Assembly (NCBI RefSeq): GCF_029026145.1 | Contig: NZ_CP119078.1 | Span: forward strand, 2,909,001-2,973,000 | Reading direction: 5' to 3' | Length of the DNA: 64,000 nt | Origin: Legionella cardiaca | GTDB taxonomy: Bacteria; Pseudomonadota; Gammaproteobacteria; Legionellales; Legionellaceae | Shown: positions 54,276 through 62,771 of the stretch, piece after piece | Position numbering within the stretch: the first letter of the stretch is position 1 | Layout: every line of letters begins with the position of its first letter | The notes under the pieces: generated by a model | What the model saw: only the letters and a program-made list of their open reading frames with translations | Told to the model about the DNA's origin: nothing | Database searches by the model: none | Position numbers and translations under genes: made by a program

Positions 54276-55571
54276 TCAACGCTCAATCTTCATGATTGAG
54301 GTTGGGCATTGTGTCTTATGATGAAGTAGATTATATAGCCATAAAATAATGGGCAAACTAACCAAGGTCACACCTAGTTTAAAAACCCAGACACTTATTG
54401 ACAAACTTAAAATTTGTTCATAGGGATAGATACCACCAAACAGCAAACTATAATTTACCAAACAAAGTAAGGAAGTTCCTACAACATTAGCAATTAGAAT
54501 ACGCCAGCTACGACTACTGCCAAGATTAGTTTTCTTTAAGTACTCGAGCAACATCGCATTGCTAAAAAATGTTACGAATAATGCTAACGTTGCAGCCGGT
54601 ATTCGTCGCGGTACAATGAAGGAATAAAATGGATTGAGGTTAAAAAATTCTGGTGAGGGTAATGCTACCGCTCCCATTAATAGCAAATCAAAAATCAACT
54701 CTGCTAAAATTAATACCACCATTAAGCAAAGGTTTGCTTTATAGCCATATAGTTCACCAATTAAACTACTAACCATCATTGCCAATGGAAATAAAAGCCC
54801 GCTTGCAGCTAAAGTCCACCCATTAGAAAAAGAAACGAGGCGGTATTCACAAGCCAGGCAAATCAGCATAATGATTACCGCAAAACCCACAAGATAATGA
54901 TACAACGTATGCGACAAATAATCCGGTAATGGTTTATTAAAGGACCAATGAATACGTCTGATAAATAATAAACAGCTAAGATAAATAATACCGAAAGTAA
55001 ACAAGATACCTGCAGCAACAAGTATAGAATCTAGATAAATGTAATTAAAATCATGTACGTGAGGTTCAGAAAACAACAAAAAGAAATCCAGAGTAAAAAA
55101 GAAAAATCCGCCAAAAAGCGCTAGCAATAATCTTTTCTTAGGAGAAATAAGCATGTCTTTATGCTTGGCGCTGCATAATAAATGAGGCAAATAAAAGCCC
55201 AAGCCAAACGCTAAAGTTGCTGCGAAAAACTTCTTAGGAATATCCTCAAAAACAATCTGGTAAGCAGGATTATCATGCATATATTCCGCTGCGGGTAAGT
55301 TAACGAGTAAATAAATACCAATGGAAAATACATACAATGCTAATAAAGATTGATGTAAAACATGACGCTGCTGGGTAATACTACAATTTTTTAAAACAAT
55401 TAAGTAGAGAATAGCAACCAATGGACAAACTACACTACTCGCTGTAAACATCATCCCCTGAACAAGAATAATTTTAAATGAGACATTAATTAACAAGATA
55501 AGGCAAGTCATCATGCTCACGGTCAGCGGTAAATAGCTTCGTGTCGGAGACGTAGCTGAAAAAGTAGTCAT
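54276..55571 (-). CDS. Duplicated YhhQ/VUT-family membrane transporter-like protein
   Basis: A 431-residue protein with about 12 membrane helices. The C-terminal half carries LLFPLAMMVSSLIGELYGYK, the pattern of VUT-family queuosine-precursor transporters (YhhQ: F...D...E.YGYK), and ends in helices around FFSNAMLLEYLK. The N-terminal half looks like a diverged copy (GMMFTASSVVCPLVAILYLI). Ordinary YhhQ proteins are about 220-230 residues, so this appears to be a tandem or extended form. queC in this window shows that the cell makes preQ0, so a queuosine precursor is possible but unproven cargo. Confidence 0.62.
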   Translation of the reverse strand: MTTFSATSPTRSYLPLTVSMMTCLILLINVSFKIILVQGMMFTASSVVCPLVAILYLIVLKNCSITQQRHVLHQSLLALYVFSIGIYLLVNLPAAEYMHDNPAYQIVFEDIPKKFFAATLAFGLGFYLPHLLCSAKHKDMLISPKKRLLLALFGGFFFFTLDFFLLFSEPHVHDFNYIYLDSILVAAGILFTFGIIYLSCLLFIRRIHWSFNKPLPDYLSHTLYHYLVGFAVIIMLICLACEYRLVSFSNGWTLAASGLLFPLAMMVSSLIGELYGYKANLCLMVVLILAELIFDLLLMGAVALPSPEFFNLNPFYSFIVPRRIPAATLALFVTFFSNAMLLEYLKKTNLGSSRSWRILIANVVGTSLLCLVNYSLLFGGIYPYEQILSLSISVWVFKLGVTLVSLPIILWLYNLLHHKTQCPTSIMKIER

Positions 55572-55789
55572 AGAGGACGGTACTCACATTACAACAAAAG
55601 ACAAGCAAATGATGGTTTTGTCTCTAGAGTGTGCAGTAATATATCATTATTGGCTTTCTTTTTGCAAATTTTGCCAAGTGTATGTCTAACCTAACAGATT
55701 GAATAAATTAATTAGAACCGGAATAAATTTTAATTTTTTCCACTACGCTATAAGCAATAGTGGAAATCATTGTTGGCAAATACGCTATA

Positions 55790-57580
55790 TCAATTAGTTA
55801 TCGTTGCGGTTGTTACTTCGGGCTCGCTTGTGTGACGTTGACGAAGAATAATCATTTTAGGATCAAGCTTTTTAAACATTCCTGGTTGATAACCAGTTCC
55901 ATTCTCTGCCATATCTTCCTCAACTTCTCTTTTAATGAGATCGCTTGGTTTTAGTTTGATGACCTTAGGAGGCATTTTTTTGTCAGATGGCTCCTTATTT
56001 TCCTTCTTCTCACTATCTTCCGGTAACTCCATAACTCTAAGTGTAGGGGAGTGCGGCAGAATTATACTACGAGGATCAAGCGTAACCGCTACATTCGCAT
56101 GCATTGATGTGAGCTCAGGCGTTATATCTTTTTCTTGCCCACGTAGAGGAAATGTTCCTTCAGTAGACGGTAGGCTAGGCGGCTTTCCTCGATGCAAACC
56201 CCCAGCGTAATTGCGTAATTTACCTACTTGCCGCATGAATTCCTCATTTTTCATTAGATTCAATAGTAACTCCACTATAAATTTTGGCGTACCAAAAATT
56301 GGCCTCGCTATTTCAGCTGTCGTTCCAGGAGATATAAGTGCTACCGTAGTCAAAGGATGTGCTTTAACGTCTTTAATATTTTTACTAGCAGAGATAATTC
56401 GTTTTCGAACAGAAGGCCAAGGAATGACAGGATCATCGGCAAAAGCCTGTCCGCTGCGCAACATACGCGGCACAAAAACCGGTTTGATGACATACTCTGA
56501 TAAAGGATTACACCAAAGAATCTCTGAGTAATCAGTTATATTTTTCCAGGTAAACAGTGGTTCTGTCTGTTTTTTAAGCATCTCCGGAACTTTCTGCTTC
56601 AAACCAAGACCAAACGTATCAACAGTGAAACCAATGGCACCTTGATAGGCTGCAACCGGATCAATCATATTTCTATTTGATTCAGCAACAGCAGGAGGGA
56701 GAGTCATCTGAGAGGCAATACCAATTTGACCTATTAACGCAAACTGCTGGACGGTGGTTTCATAAAAAACTGCTGGGATCCCTGTGTATTTTTCAATTAA
56801 ATAACAAATTCCCTTGCTTACCAAAAAATGACTAATACCATGTGCCAGGGCAAACTCTGGGTATTGGCGCAGAAATCGTTCCTGATCGGGTTGACATAAT
56901 TCTGGAATTATAAGGGTAGTGACGTAACGACCGTTAAGAGAAATTTCCAAGGCGACAGAAACTCCCCCTCCGACAACAGGCACATAACTAATTAAAAAAA
57001 TGGCGCCTTTGGTTGCCCAGTATTCAATAATGTCACGAAAAGAACCTTTTAAAAATCGCAATGTGTCATGTTTTTTAGTAACACATAAATCCATGGGCGG
57101 CGTTTCTCGAATACTATTAAAAGCACTTCCTGCCTCCATTACTAAAACTGTAGTACGCGCAACAATTTGCGTTTTTTTACGGAATGAATAAGCGTAATTA
57201 GCTGCCCACAATAACCATACCCCCATTTGTAAGGCAGTTTGGGTCGCAACGCTAACGTCATTTTCGGAATATTCCTCTGAATAATCTTGCATCTGCTGCT
57301 GAAGCATTCCCATGGTATAGGAAATAACCACTAAGGGCATTACATCTTCAACTGCAATGCGCCCCATACCCTTTACCATTTTTGTTACGCTGGGTGTTAT
57401 TATCGTTGAACGAAGCACTCTAGGCACGGCAGGTATCTGCTCTAGCAATCTGCCTATCGTGTTATATGAAAAATTAAATATGCCAGATGCAGCTCCGCTT
57501 AAAGATGCGTTCTCCCAAACGCTTTTTCCCCATCCCGTAGCAGTATCCCTGACTGTGGTCCATGTATCCCACCAACCCAT
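55790..57580 (-). CDS. Hypothetical large protein with hydrophobic core, effector-like
   Basis: A 596-residue protein; ATG 57580 has CAGGAGAG 6 bases upstream. The N-terminal 320 residues contain several moderately hydrophobic stretches (MPLVVISYTMGML, GVWLLWAANYAYSF, GAIFLISYVPVVGGGVSVAL) without a signal peptide. The C-terminal 150 residues are Pro-, Lys- and Glu-rich and probably disordered, ending near KREVEEDMAENGTG, an E-rich block of the sort found in Dot/Icm substrates. No known domain is recognised. It may insert into membranes. Confidence 0.55.
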   Translation of the reverse strand: MGWWDTWTTVRDTATGWGKSVWENASLSGAASGIFNFSYNTIGRLLEQIPAVPRVLRSTIITPSVTKMVKGMGRIAVEDVMPLVVISYTMGMLQQQMQDYSEEYSENDVSVATQTALQMGVWLLWAANYAYSFRKKTQIVARTTVLVMEAGSAFNSIRETPPMDLCVTKKHDTLRFLKGSFRDIIEYWATKGAIFLISYVPVVGGGVSVALEISLNGRYVTTLIIPELCQPDQERFLRQYPEFALAHGISHFLVSKGICYLIEKYTGIPAVFYETTVQQFALIGQIGIASQMTLPPAVAESNRNMIDPVAAYQGAIGFTVDTFGLGLKQKVPEMLKKQTEPLFTWKNITDYSEILWCNPLSEYVIKPVFVPRMLRSGQAFADDPVIPWPSVRKRIISASKNIKDVKAHPLTTVALISPGTTAEIARPIFGTPKFIVELLLNLMKNEEFMRQVGKLRNYAGGLHRGKPPSLPSTEGTFPLRGQEKDITPELTSMHANVAVTLDPRSIILPHSPTLRVMELPEDSEKKENKEPSDKKMPPKVIKLKPSDLIKREVEEDMAENGTGYQPGMFKKLDPKMIILRQRHTSEPEVTTATITN

Positions 57581-57672
57581 AAATGCTCTCCTGCAATAGT
57601 CGGAAATTCCATTCTAGGGGTAATGCTAAAAAATTACCAGAGTAGTCGATTTTTTATAATAGCGCTCGGAAA

Positions 57673-58323
57673 TCAAGACGTTTGCGGTGGAGTTAGATTT
57701 TTGTCAGGAAATTCACATAAATCACGTATGATGCAGCGATAGCATTTGGGCTTGCGGGCTATGCAGGTATAACGACCATGTAAAATAAGCCAATGATGTG
57801 CGTCATGTAAAAATTCTTCATCAATACTTTTAAGGAGCCCAGACTCTACCGCTAATGGCGTTTTTCCTTTTGCAAGGCCTGTACGGTTAGCAACACGAAA
57901 GATATGAGTATCTACCGCCATGGTAGGCTGACCAAACGCTGTATTAAGTACCACATTCGCTGTTTTACGGCCAACACCAGGTAATTCTTCCAAGTCTTCA
58001 CGATTATCTGGTACGTTTCCTTGATGTTTTTCAACTAAAATTTTACAAGTTAAAATGACATTTTTTGCTTTGCTATTAAAAAGCCCTATCGACTTGATAT
58101 ATTCCTTTAACTTCTCCTCACCCAAATCCAGCATTGCTTGAGGCGTATTGGCGACAGGAAATAACTTGGCAGTGGCCTTGTTAACACTTACATCAGTCGT
58201 ATGTGCGGACAACATCACTGCAATGAGTAATTCAAAGTTGGAACTGTAGTGAAGCTCTGTTGTAGGATGGGGATTTTGCTCCCGAAAACGCTTGAAAATA
58301 GCTCGTCGTATCAAATTATTCAT
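57673..58323 (-). CDS. nth: Endonuclease III
   Basis: Nth is a DNA glycosylase/AP lyase for oxidised pyrimidines. The 216-residue product from ATG 58323 has [15 protein letters not shown], the helix-hairpin-helix [20 protein letters not shown] with catalytic Lys, [16 protein letters not shown] with the Asp, and the [4Fe-4S] cluster Cys residues in [17 protein letters not shown]. It overlaps the rnfB end by 8 bases; the rnfB-nth coupling is also seen in other gamma-proteobacteria. Confidence 0.95.
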   Translation of the reverse strand: MNNLIRRAIFKRFREQNPHPTTELHYSSNFELLIAVMLSAHTTDVSVNKATAKLFPVANTPQAMLDLGEEKLKEYIKSIGLFNSKAKNVILTCKILVEKHQGNVPDNREDLEELPGVGRKTANVVLNTAFGQPTMAVDTHIFRVANRTGLAKGKTPLAVESGLLKSIDEEFLHDAHHWLILHGRYTCIARKPKCYRCIIRDLCEFPDKNLTPPQTS

Positions 58324-58930
58324 TCTTTTTCGCTTGAACCCTGGCAAGAGCTTGTAGAATATAATCTTGCTTTGCTTTTAAATCTTGCAAGGCATCATCC
58401 GTTTTTGCTGCTAACTTTCGCTTTTCTCGATAGGATTGTTGCTTGTCTTGTTCTTCGCGTAGTAGGCGAGCCTGTCTGGCGTTAAAACGTTTGCGGGCAA
58501 GTGTCTTATCGTAAGCTGGTTCAGGCATTGAGATTAAGTCAATGCAATCAACAGGACAAGGTTCAACACAAAGACCGCAACCAGTGCATTCATGGGCAAT
58601 CACATCGTGCATTAATTTTCCACTGCCGATAATTGCATCCACTGGACAGGCTTGGATGCATTTCGTGCAGCCAATGCACTCGGCCTCGCGAATGATAGCT
58701 ATCGCTGGCTGCCGCGTCTTCTCTCCAGCATTCGCAAGATAAGGACTTGCGTCCACACCAAGTAACTCACCCAATGCCTTAACCGTTGCCGCTCCACCTG
58801 GAGGACAGCGATCAATTGGAGCTAATCCTTGAGCCAAAGCCTCGGCATAAGGTAAGCAACCTGCATAACCACATTCTTTGCATTGGGTTTGTGGTAACAA
58901 TTCATCAATGGCTTTGACAGAAACCATCAC
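58316..58930 (-). CDS. rnfB: RnfB-type ferredoxin, without membrane anchor
   Basis: A 204-residue iron-sulfur protein. It has the RnfB-specific 4Fe-4S (Fer4_12-like) segment [20 protein letters not shown] followed by DRCPPGG, then two ferredoxin motifs [17 protein letters not shown] and [18 protein letters not shown]. coli RsxB has an extra N-terminal membrane helix; here the protein begins directly with [10 protein letters not shown]. The rest of the Rnf/Rsx complex (A, C, D, G, E) is not in the window. It could supply electrons to or maintain the cluster of the coupled Nth. Start and stop overlap metG and nth, respectively. Confidence 0.85.
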   Translation of the reverse strand: MMVSVKAIDELLPQTQCKECGYAGCLPYAEALAQGLAPIDRCPPGGAATVKALGELLGVDASPYLANAGEKTRQPAIAIIREAECIGCTKCIQACPVDAIIGSGKLMHDVIAHECTGCGLCVEPCPVDCIDLISMPEPAYDKTLARKRFNARQARLLREEQDKQQSYREKRKLAAKTDDALQDLKAKQDYILQALARVQAKKNE

Positions 58931-60936
58931 TTAACCTTCATTCCTGGTTCTGCCCCAGAGTCAGGCTGTAATAAAAATATATTTTTACCATCACCTGCAG
59001 CCAGTACCATTCCCTCTGACACGCCAAAACGCATTGTTCTAGGAGCTAAGTTGGCTACCATCACTGTTAATCTTCCTATCAAATCGGCAGGCGCATAAGC
59101 AGATTTAATACCAGCAAACACCTGCTTCTGTCCTTGACCAATATCCAATTGCAAACGTAAAAGCTTATCTGCACCCTCAACTTCTTCTGCAGCAACGATA
59201 CGAGCAACACGTAAATCAATTTTGCTGAACTCTTCAATACTAATGGTATTTTCTAAGGCTGCAGCAGGTGTTTTTTTATCTTCAACCATGGTGGCCCCTT
59301 TTGTTTGTGCTAGCATTGCATCAATTTTTTCTCTTTCTATTCGGACCATGAGCGGACTAAATACGTTGATACGATGATTAAGTAAAGGCTTTGTGACGTT
59401 GTCCCAATTAAGGGGTTCACAACTTAAAAATGATTCCGCAGCAGAAGCCATGATTGGCAATACAGGCTTCAAATAAGTCATGAGTATGCGGAATAGATTT
59501 AATCCCATTGTGCAAATAGCTTGTACCTCGGACAAACGGTCGCTTTCTTTAACGAGTACCCAAGGCTTATTCGCATCAATATATTGATTCACACGATCAG
59601 CACACTCCATAATTTGCCGAATAGCGCGCGCATAATCACGTTGCACAAAAGCTTCAATGATTTCCTGACGAACAACAAGTAGTGATTCATAGAGTGCAGG
59701 CTCACTCAAGACCTGACTTAATTGATTATCAAAACGTTTATTAATAAAACCAGCACAACGACTGGCAATATTAACTATTTTACCTATCAAATCGGCATTA
59801 ACACGATTAATAAAATCATCAAAATTGAGATCTAAATCATCAACACGGCCATTTAATTTAGCAGCAAAATAATAACGTAAATATTCTGGATTTAAATGCT
59901 CAAGATAGGTTCGTGCTTCGATAAATGTCCCACGTGATTTAGACATTTTCTGCCCATCGACTGTTAAGAAGCCGTGGGTATAAATAGCTGTTGGCAAACG
60001 GTGCCCGCTGCCTGCCAAAATTGCAGGCCAAAACAGTGCATGAAAATAAACAATATCCTTACCAACAAAATGATACAGTTCGGCTGTTGAATCCTTATCC
60101 CAAAACTCAGCAAAAGAAATTCCCTGTTCATCACAATACTTCTTAAAGCTGGCCATATAACCAATCGGAGCATCTAGCCAAACATAAAAATATTTGTCTT
60201 CAGTGCCAGGAATTTTAAAACCAAAATAGGGCGCATCACGAGAGATATCCCACTGTTTAAGACCTGAAGCAAACCATTCATCCAATTTATTGGCAACTTC
60301 AGTTTGCAAATGGCCATTTCGTGTCCATTCTTTTAGTAATTGTTCATAGCGTGGCAAATCAAAGAAATAATGTTCAGAATCCTTGTCGATGGGTTTTGCC
60401 CCAGAAATCGCTGAGACGGCATCAAGCAAATCCGTAGGCGAATAGGTTGCACCACAAGATTCACAATTATCGCCATATTGATCAGCAGCACCACATTTAG
60501 GACAAGTTCCTCTAACATAGCGATCAGGCAAAAACATTTGTTTAACTGGATCATAAGCCTGACGGATTGTCTTTTTAATGATATCCCCTGAGGCTTGCAA
60601 GCGCTCATAAATCATTGTGGCTAATGCTTTATTTTCTGGTGAGTGCGTGGTGTGATAACAATCATAAGCAATGGCAAACGCTTTAAAATCCCGCTCATGA
60701 CTTTGTTGCATTTCCGCAGTAAGTTTTTCCGGGGTTATTCCTAATTGCTCAGCTTTAAGCATGATAGGAGTTCCATGCGCATCGTCACCACAAACACTAA
60801 TACATTGATGGCCAAGCATTTTATGGGTACGCACCCAAACATCAGTTTGGATATGTTCCACTAAATGCCCTAAATGCAAATGACCATTAGCATAAGGTAG
60901 TGCACTGGTTACCAGCATTTTACGAACAGTTGTCAT
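58927..60936 (-). CDS. metG: Methionyl-tRNA synthetase
   Basis: The 669-residue product from ATG 60936 starts [18 protein letters not shown], as in the family; a longer frame from 61020 is rejected. Motifs are [12 protein letters not shown] (HIGH), the zinc-binding insertion [27 protein letters not shown] (KMSKS), and a C-terminal tRNA-binding EMAP-like domain (about 565-669, [20 protein letters not shown]) that forms the dimer interface. It charges initiator and elongator tRNA-Met. It heads metG-rnfB-nth with overlapping reading frames. Confidence 0.97.
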   Translation of the reverse strand: MTTVRKMLVTSALPYANGHLHLGHLVEHIQTDVWVRTHKMLGHQCISVCGDDAHGTPIMLKAEQLGITPEKLTAEMQQSHERDFKAFAIAYDCYHTTHSPENKALATMIYERLQASGDIIKKTIRQAYDPVKQMFLPDRYVRGTCPKCGAADQYGDNCESCGATYSPTDLLDAVSAISGAKPIDKDSEHYFFDLPRYEQLLKEWTRNGHLQTEVANKLDEWFASGLKQWDISRDAPYFGFKIPGTEDKYFYVWLDAPIGYMASFKKYCDEQGISFAEFWDKDSTAELYHFVGKDIVYFHALFWPAILAGSGHRLPTAIYTHGFLTVDGQKMSKSRGTFIEARTYLEHLNPEYLRYYFAAKLNGRVDDLDLNFDDFINRVNADLIGKIVNIASRCAGFINKRFDNQLSQVLSEPALYESLLVVRQEIIEAFVQRDYARAIRQIMECADRVNQYIDANKPWVLVKESDRLSEVQAICTMGLNLFRILMTYLKPVLPIMASAAESFLSCEPLNWDNVTKPLLNHRINVFSPLMVRIEREKIDAMLAQTKGATMVEDKKTPAAALENTISIEEFSKIDLRVARIVAAEEVEGADKLLRLQLDIGQGQKQVFAGIKSAYAPADLIGRLTVMVANLAPRTMRFGVSEGMVLAAGDGKNIFLLQPDSGAEPGMKVK

Positions 60937-61070
60937 AGAGGTGCCTATAGAAATAAATGGCGAATTATAACGCATCTGCAGCCAGAATGCTGCATTTATC
61001 CGATTGCAAGAGTGAATCAAAAATTAGGTATATTTTTGTGAAAATGCTGACTATATAAAATGTATTAAAC

Positions 61071-61098
61071 AAAGAACGCGGCATATGCCGCGTTCTTT
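61071..61098 (-). terminator. Strong terminator hairpin
   Basis: A perfect 28-base palindrome (14-base arms, AAAGAACGCGGCAT and its complement). On the minus strand it is followed by a T-rich GTTTAATA. It lies 20 bases past the stop of the acidic membrane protein at 61118 and upstream of metG. Confidence 0.72.
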
Positions 61099-61117
61099 AT
61101 TTAGAATAACTCAATTT

Positions 61118-61651
61118 TTAGAGAGTGGAGCCTAAGTTTAATGTGCTTTCAGGAGCAATAACAACGGTCTCTTTTACTTCACTTGTTAATGGACCTTTGT
61201 GATGAGCAGTATCTACAAGTACTTCCTCTTCTTTTTCTTTTTCTTTTTTGAAGCAGCAACCAAAAAGTTTTTGCATTAGAGGAGTACTTTCTGGCCCTTC
61301 GTCCTCAAGAGATTCTTCACTGTCTTCTTCAACAGCTTTGAAAGAGAAATCTTCTTTAGGTGTAAACACCTTATTCATAAAGTTGTAAGCGCTAACAACT
61401 GCATTAAAGAGTGCACTAACAGCCAAGCTTGTGACAAAAGTCATCGCACCAATTACTGCTGTAGCAGCAGGTATTGATAAGGTTGCCAAGGCAGCAAAAG
61501 GTGTTGCACCAAAAACAGAAAAACCAGCAATTGCAAGAATTGAAGGTGGGAAAAGAGCAACAGCAGTCACAACAGCGGCGGTAGTAATCACTGCTAGTAA
61601 TATAGCTAATGATGCAGCCCAGTGTTTACGCAGAAAATGAATAAATCCCAT
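61118..61651 (-). CDS. Hypothetical acidic membrane protein
   Basis: A 177-residue protein with two or three hydrophobic segments in its first 90 residues (ASLAILLAVITTAAVVTAVAL, ILAIAGFSVFGATPFAAL, AVIGAMTFVTSLAVSAL), followed by a soluble acidic domain (FKAVEEDSEESLEDEGPE) and KKEKEKEEEVLVD. Glu-rich C-terminal blocks are common in Dot/Icm substrates. There is a CC pair (LFGCCFKKEKE) that might be lipidated in a host cell; that is speculation. No family is recognised. GGAG lies 11 bases before the ATG. Confidence 0.6.
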   Translation of the reverse strand: MGFIHFLRKHWAASLAILLAVITTAAVVTAVALFPPSILAIAGFSVFGATPFAALATLSIPAATAVIGAMTFVTSLAVSALFNAVVSAYNFMNKVFTPKEDFSFKAVEEDSEESLEDEGPESTPLMQKLFGCCFKKEKEKEEEVLVDTAHHKGPLTSEVKETVVIAPESTLNLGSTL

Positions 61652-61772
61652 AGTTTACTTACTCCAATTGGTTAAAAATCGCTGCGAATCATATCAAGCA
61701 ATTTCTTGAATGTGAATTGAAAATGCTCAATATGTTGTAACATTTTTGTAAAGTTGAGGGTTTTTTGAATAC

Positions 61773-62444
61773 TCATTGATACCTAGTGGGATCGGGCAAA
61801 TCAGCCGATTTAAATCCTTGCTTGCGAAATGTACAACTATCACACGTCCCACAGGCTGTCCCATCTTCAGTTGCTTGATAACAGGATATTGTTAACGAGT
61901 AATCTACGCCTAGCTGCGTTCCTTTTAAGATAGTCTCTGCTTTAGTTAAAAATTGCAGTGGCGCATGAATTTTAAAAGCATGCCCCTCAACGCCTTCTTT
62001 TGTTGCCAAGTTAGCGAGTTTCTCGAAGGCGGCCATAAATTCAGGCCGGCAATCTGGATAACCTGAATAATCAATTGAGCTTGCGCCAATAAAAATATCA
62101 TGAGCACCAATGCTCTCGGCAAATGCCAATGCCATAGAAAGAAATATGGTATTTCGCGCTGGGACATAGGTTATTGGAATAGTGCTCGTTCCTGAGTACT
62201 CAGGAACAGGCATGGAGGTGTCGGTTAATGCCGAACCACCAAATTGGCCGATATCAAGATTGACTATACGATGTTCAACTGCCTGTAAATGTTCAGCCAC
62301 ACGCTTTGCTGCAGTTAATTCTGCTGTGTGACGTTGTCCGTACATAAAACTTAAAGCATAGCAAGAAAAACCGGCTGCTTTGGCAATGGCCAGACACGTT
62401 GCAGAATCTAATCCACCTGACAATAAAATAACAGCCTTTTTCAT
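61773..62444 (-). CDS. queC: 7-cyano-7-deazaguanine (preQ0) synthase
   Basis: QueC makes preQ0 from 7-carboxy-7-deazaguanine with ATP and ammonia for queuosine synthesis. The 223-residue product from ATG 62444 has the PP-loop [45 protein letters not shown], and the four zinc-binding Cys in [19 protein letters not shown]. No queD or queE is adjacent, and the PTPS homologue at 34282 lacks the QueD Cys. A short extension to TTG 62459 is unnecessary. Confidence 0.95.
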   Translation of the reverse strand: MKKAVILLSGGLDSATCLAIAKAAGFSCYALSFMYGQRHTAELTAAKRVAEHLQAVEHRIVNLDIGQFGGSALTDTSMPVPEYSGTSTIPITYVPARNTIFLSMALAFAESIGAHDIFIGASSIDYSGYPDCRPEFMAAFEKLANLATKEGVEGHAFKIHAPLQFLTKAETILKGTQLGVDYSLTISCYQATEDGTACGTCDSCTFRKQGFKSADLPDPTRYQ

Positions 62445-62771
62445 AATTAATCTCAACACGTGAATTTCTGCTTTATGGGCTCATTGCCATTTTAATAACA
62501 AGGAATAATAAGAGCAGAACAATAACAGGGAATGCTAGTTTATCGTTTCTCCGTCAAAGCGCAAATCGGCATGTTTATTAACAAACAACTTAAAAACGCA
62601 TTGTTTGTGAATTCAAAAACTTATTTTTCAGTAAATTAGTTTTCAATTGTGTAAATTTGCGATAGCCAGGCTTGTCCTACGATTCCGTGCTATGTTATAA
62701 AAAAGAACAGTTTGAACATTAAAGTGCGCTTTTACTTTAAGTCACCAGGACTCTATTAATGAGGTGATATT
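62445..62771 (+). other. Intergenic region with a candidate promoter
   Basis: These 327 bases separate queC (minus) from a plus-strand gene at 62772. Apart from the promoter annotated at 62672-62700 and a GAGGTGAT ribosome site at 62761-62768, I see no small gene, tRNA, riboswitch fold or strong hairpin. Confidence 0.5.
62672..62700 (+). promoter_or_regulatory. Sigma-70-like promoter
   Basis: TTGTCC (62672-62677) and TTATAA (62695-62700) are separated by 17 bases, about 70 bases before the ATG at 62772. Confidence 0.45.

Noticed and set aside
55572-55789. preQ1 riboswitch upstream of the YhhQ-like gene
   Set aside because: The leader lacks the C-rich loop and the A-rich pairing tail of preQ1-I, and no preQ1-II structure is visible.
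55935-56531. Two adjacent plus-strand ORFs of about 91 and 106 codons
   Set aside because: They lie opposite the coding strand of the 596-residue gene, which has a strong ribosome site; no independent evidence for translation.
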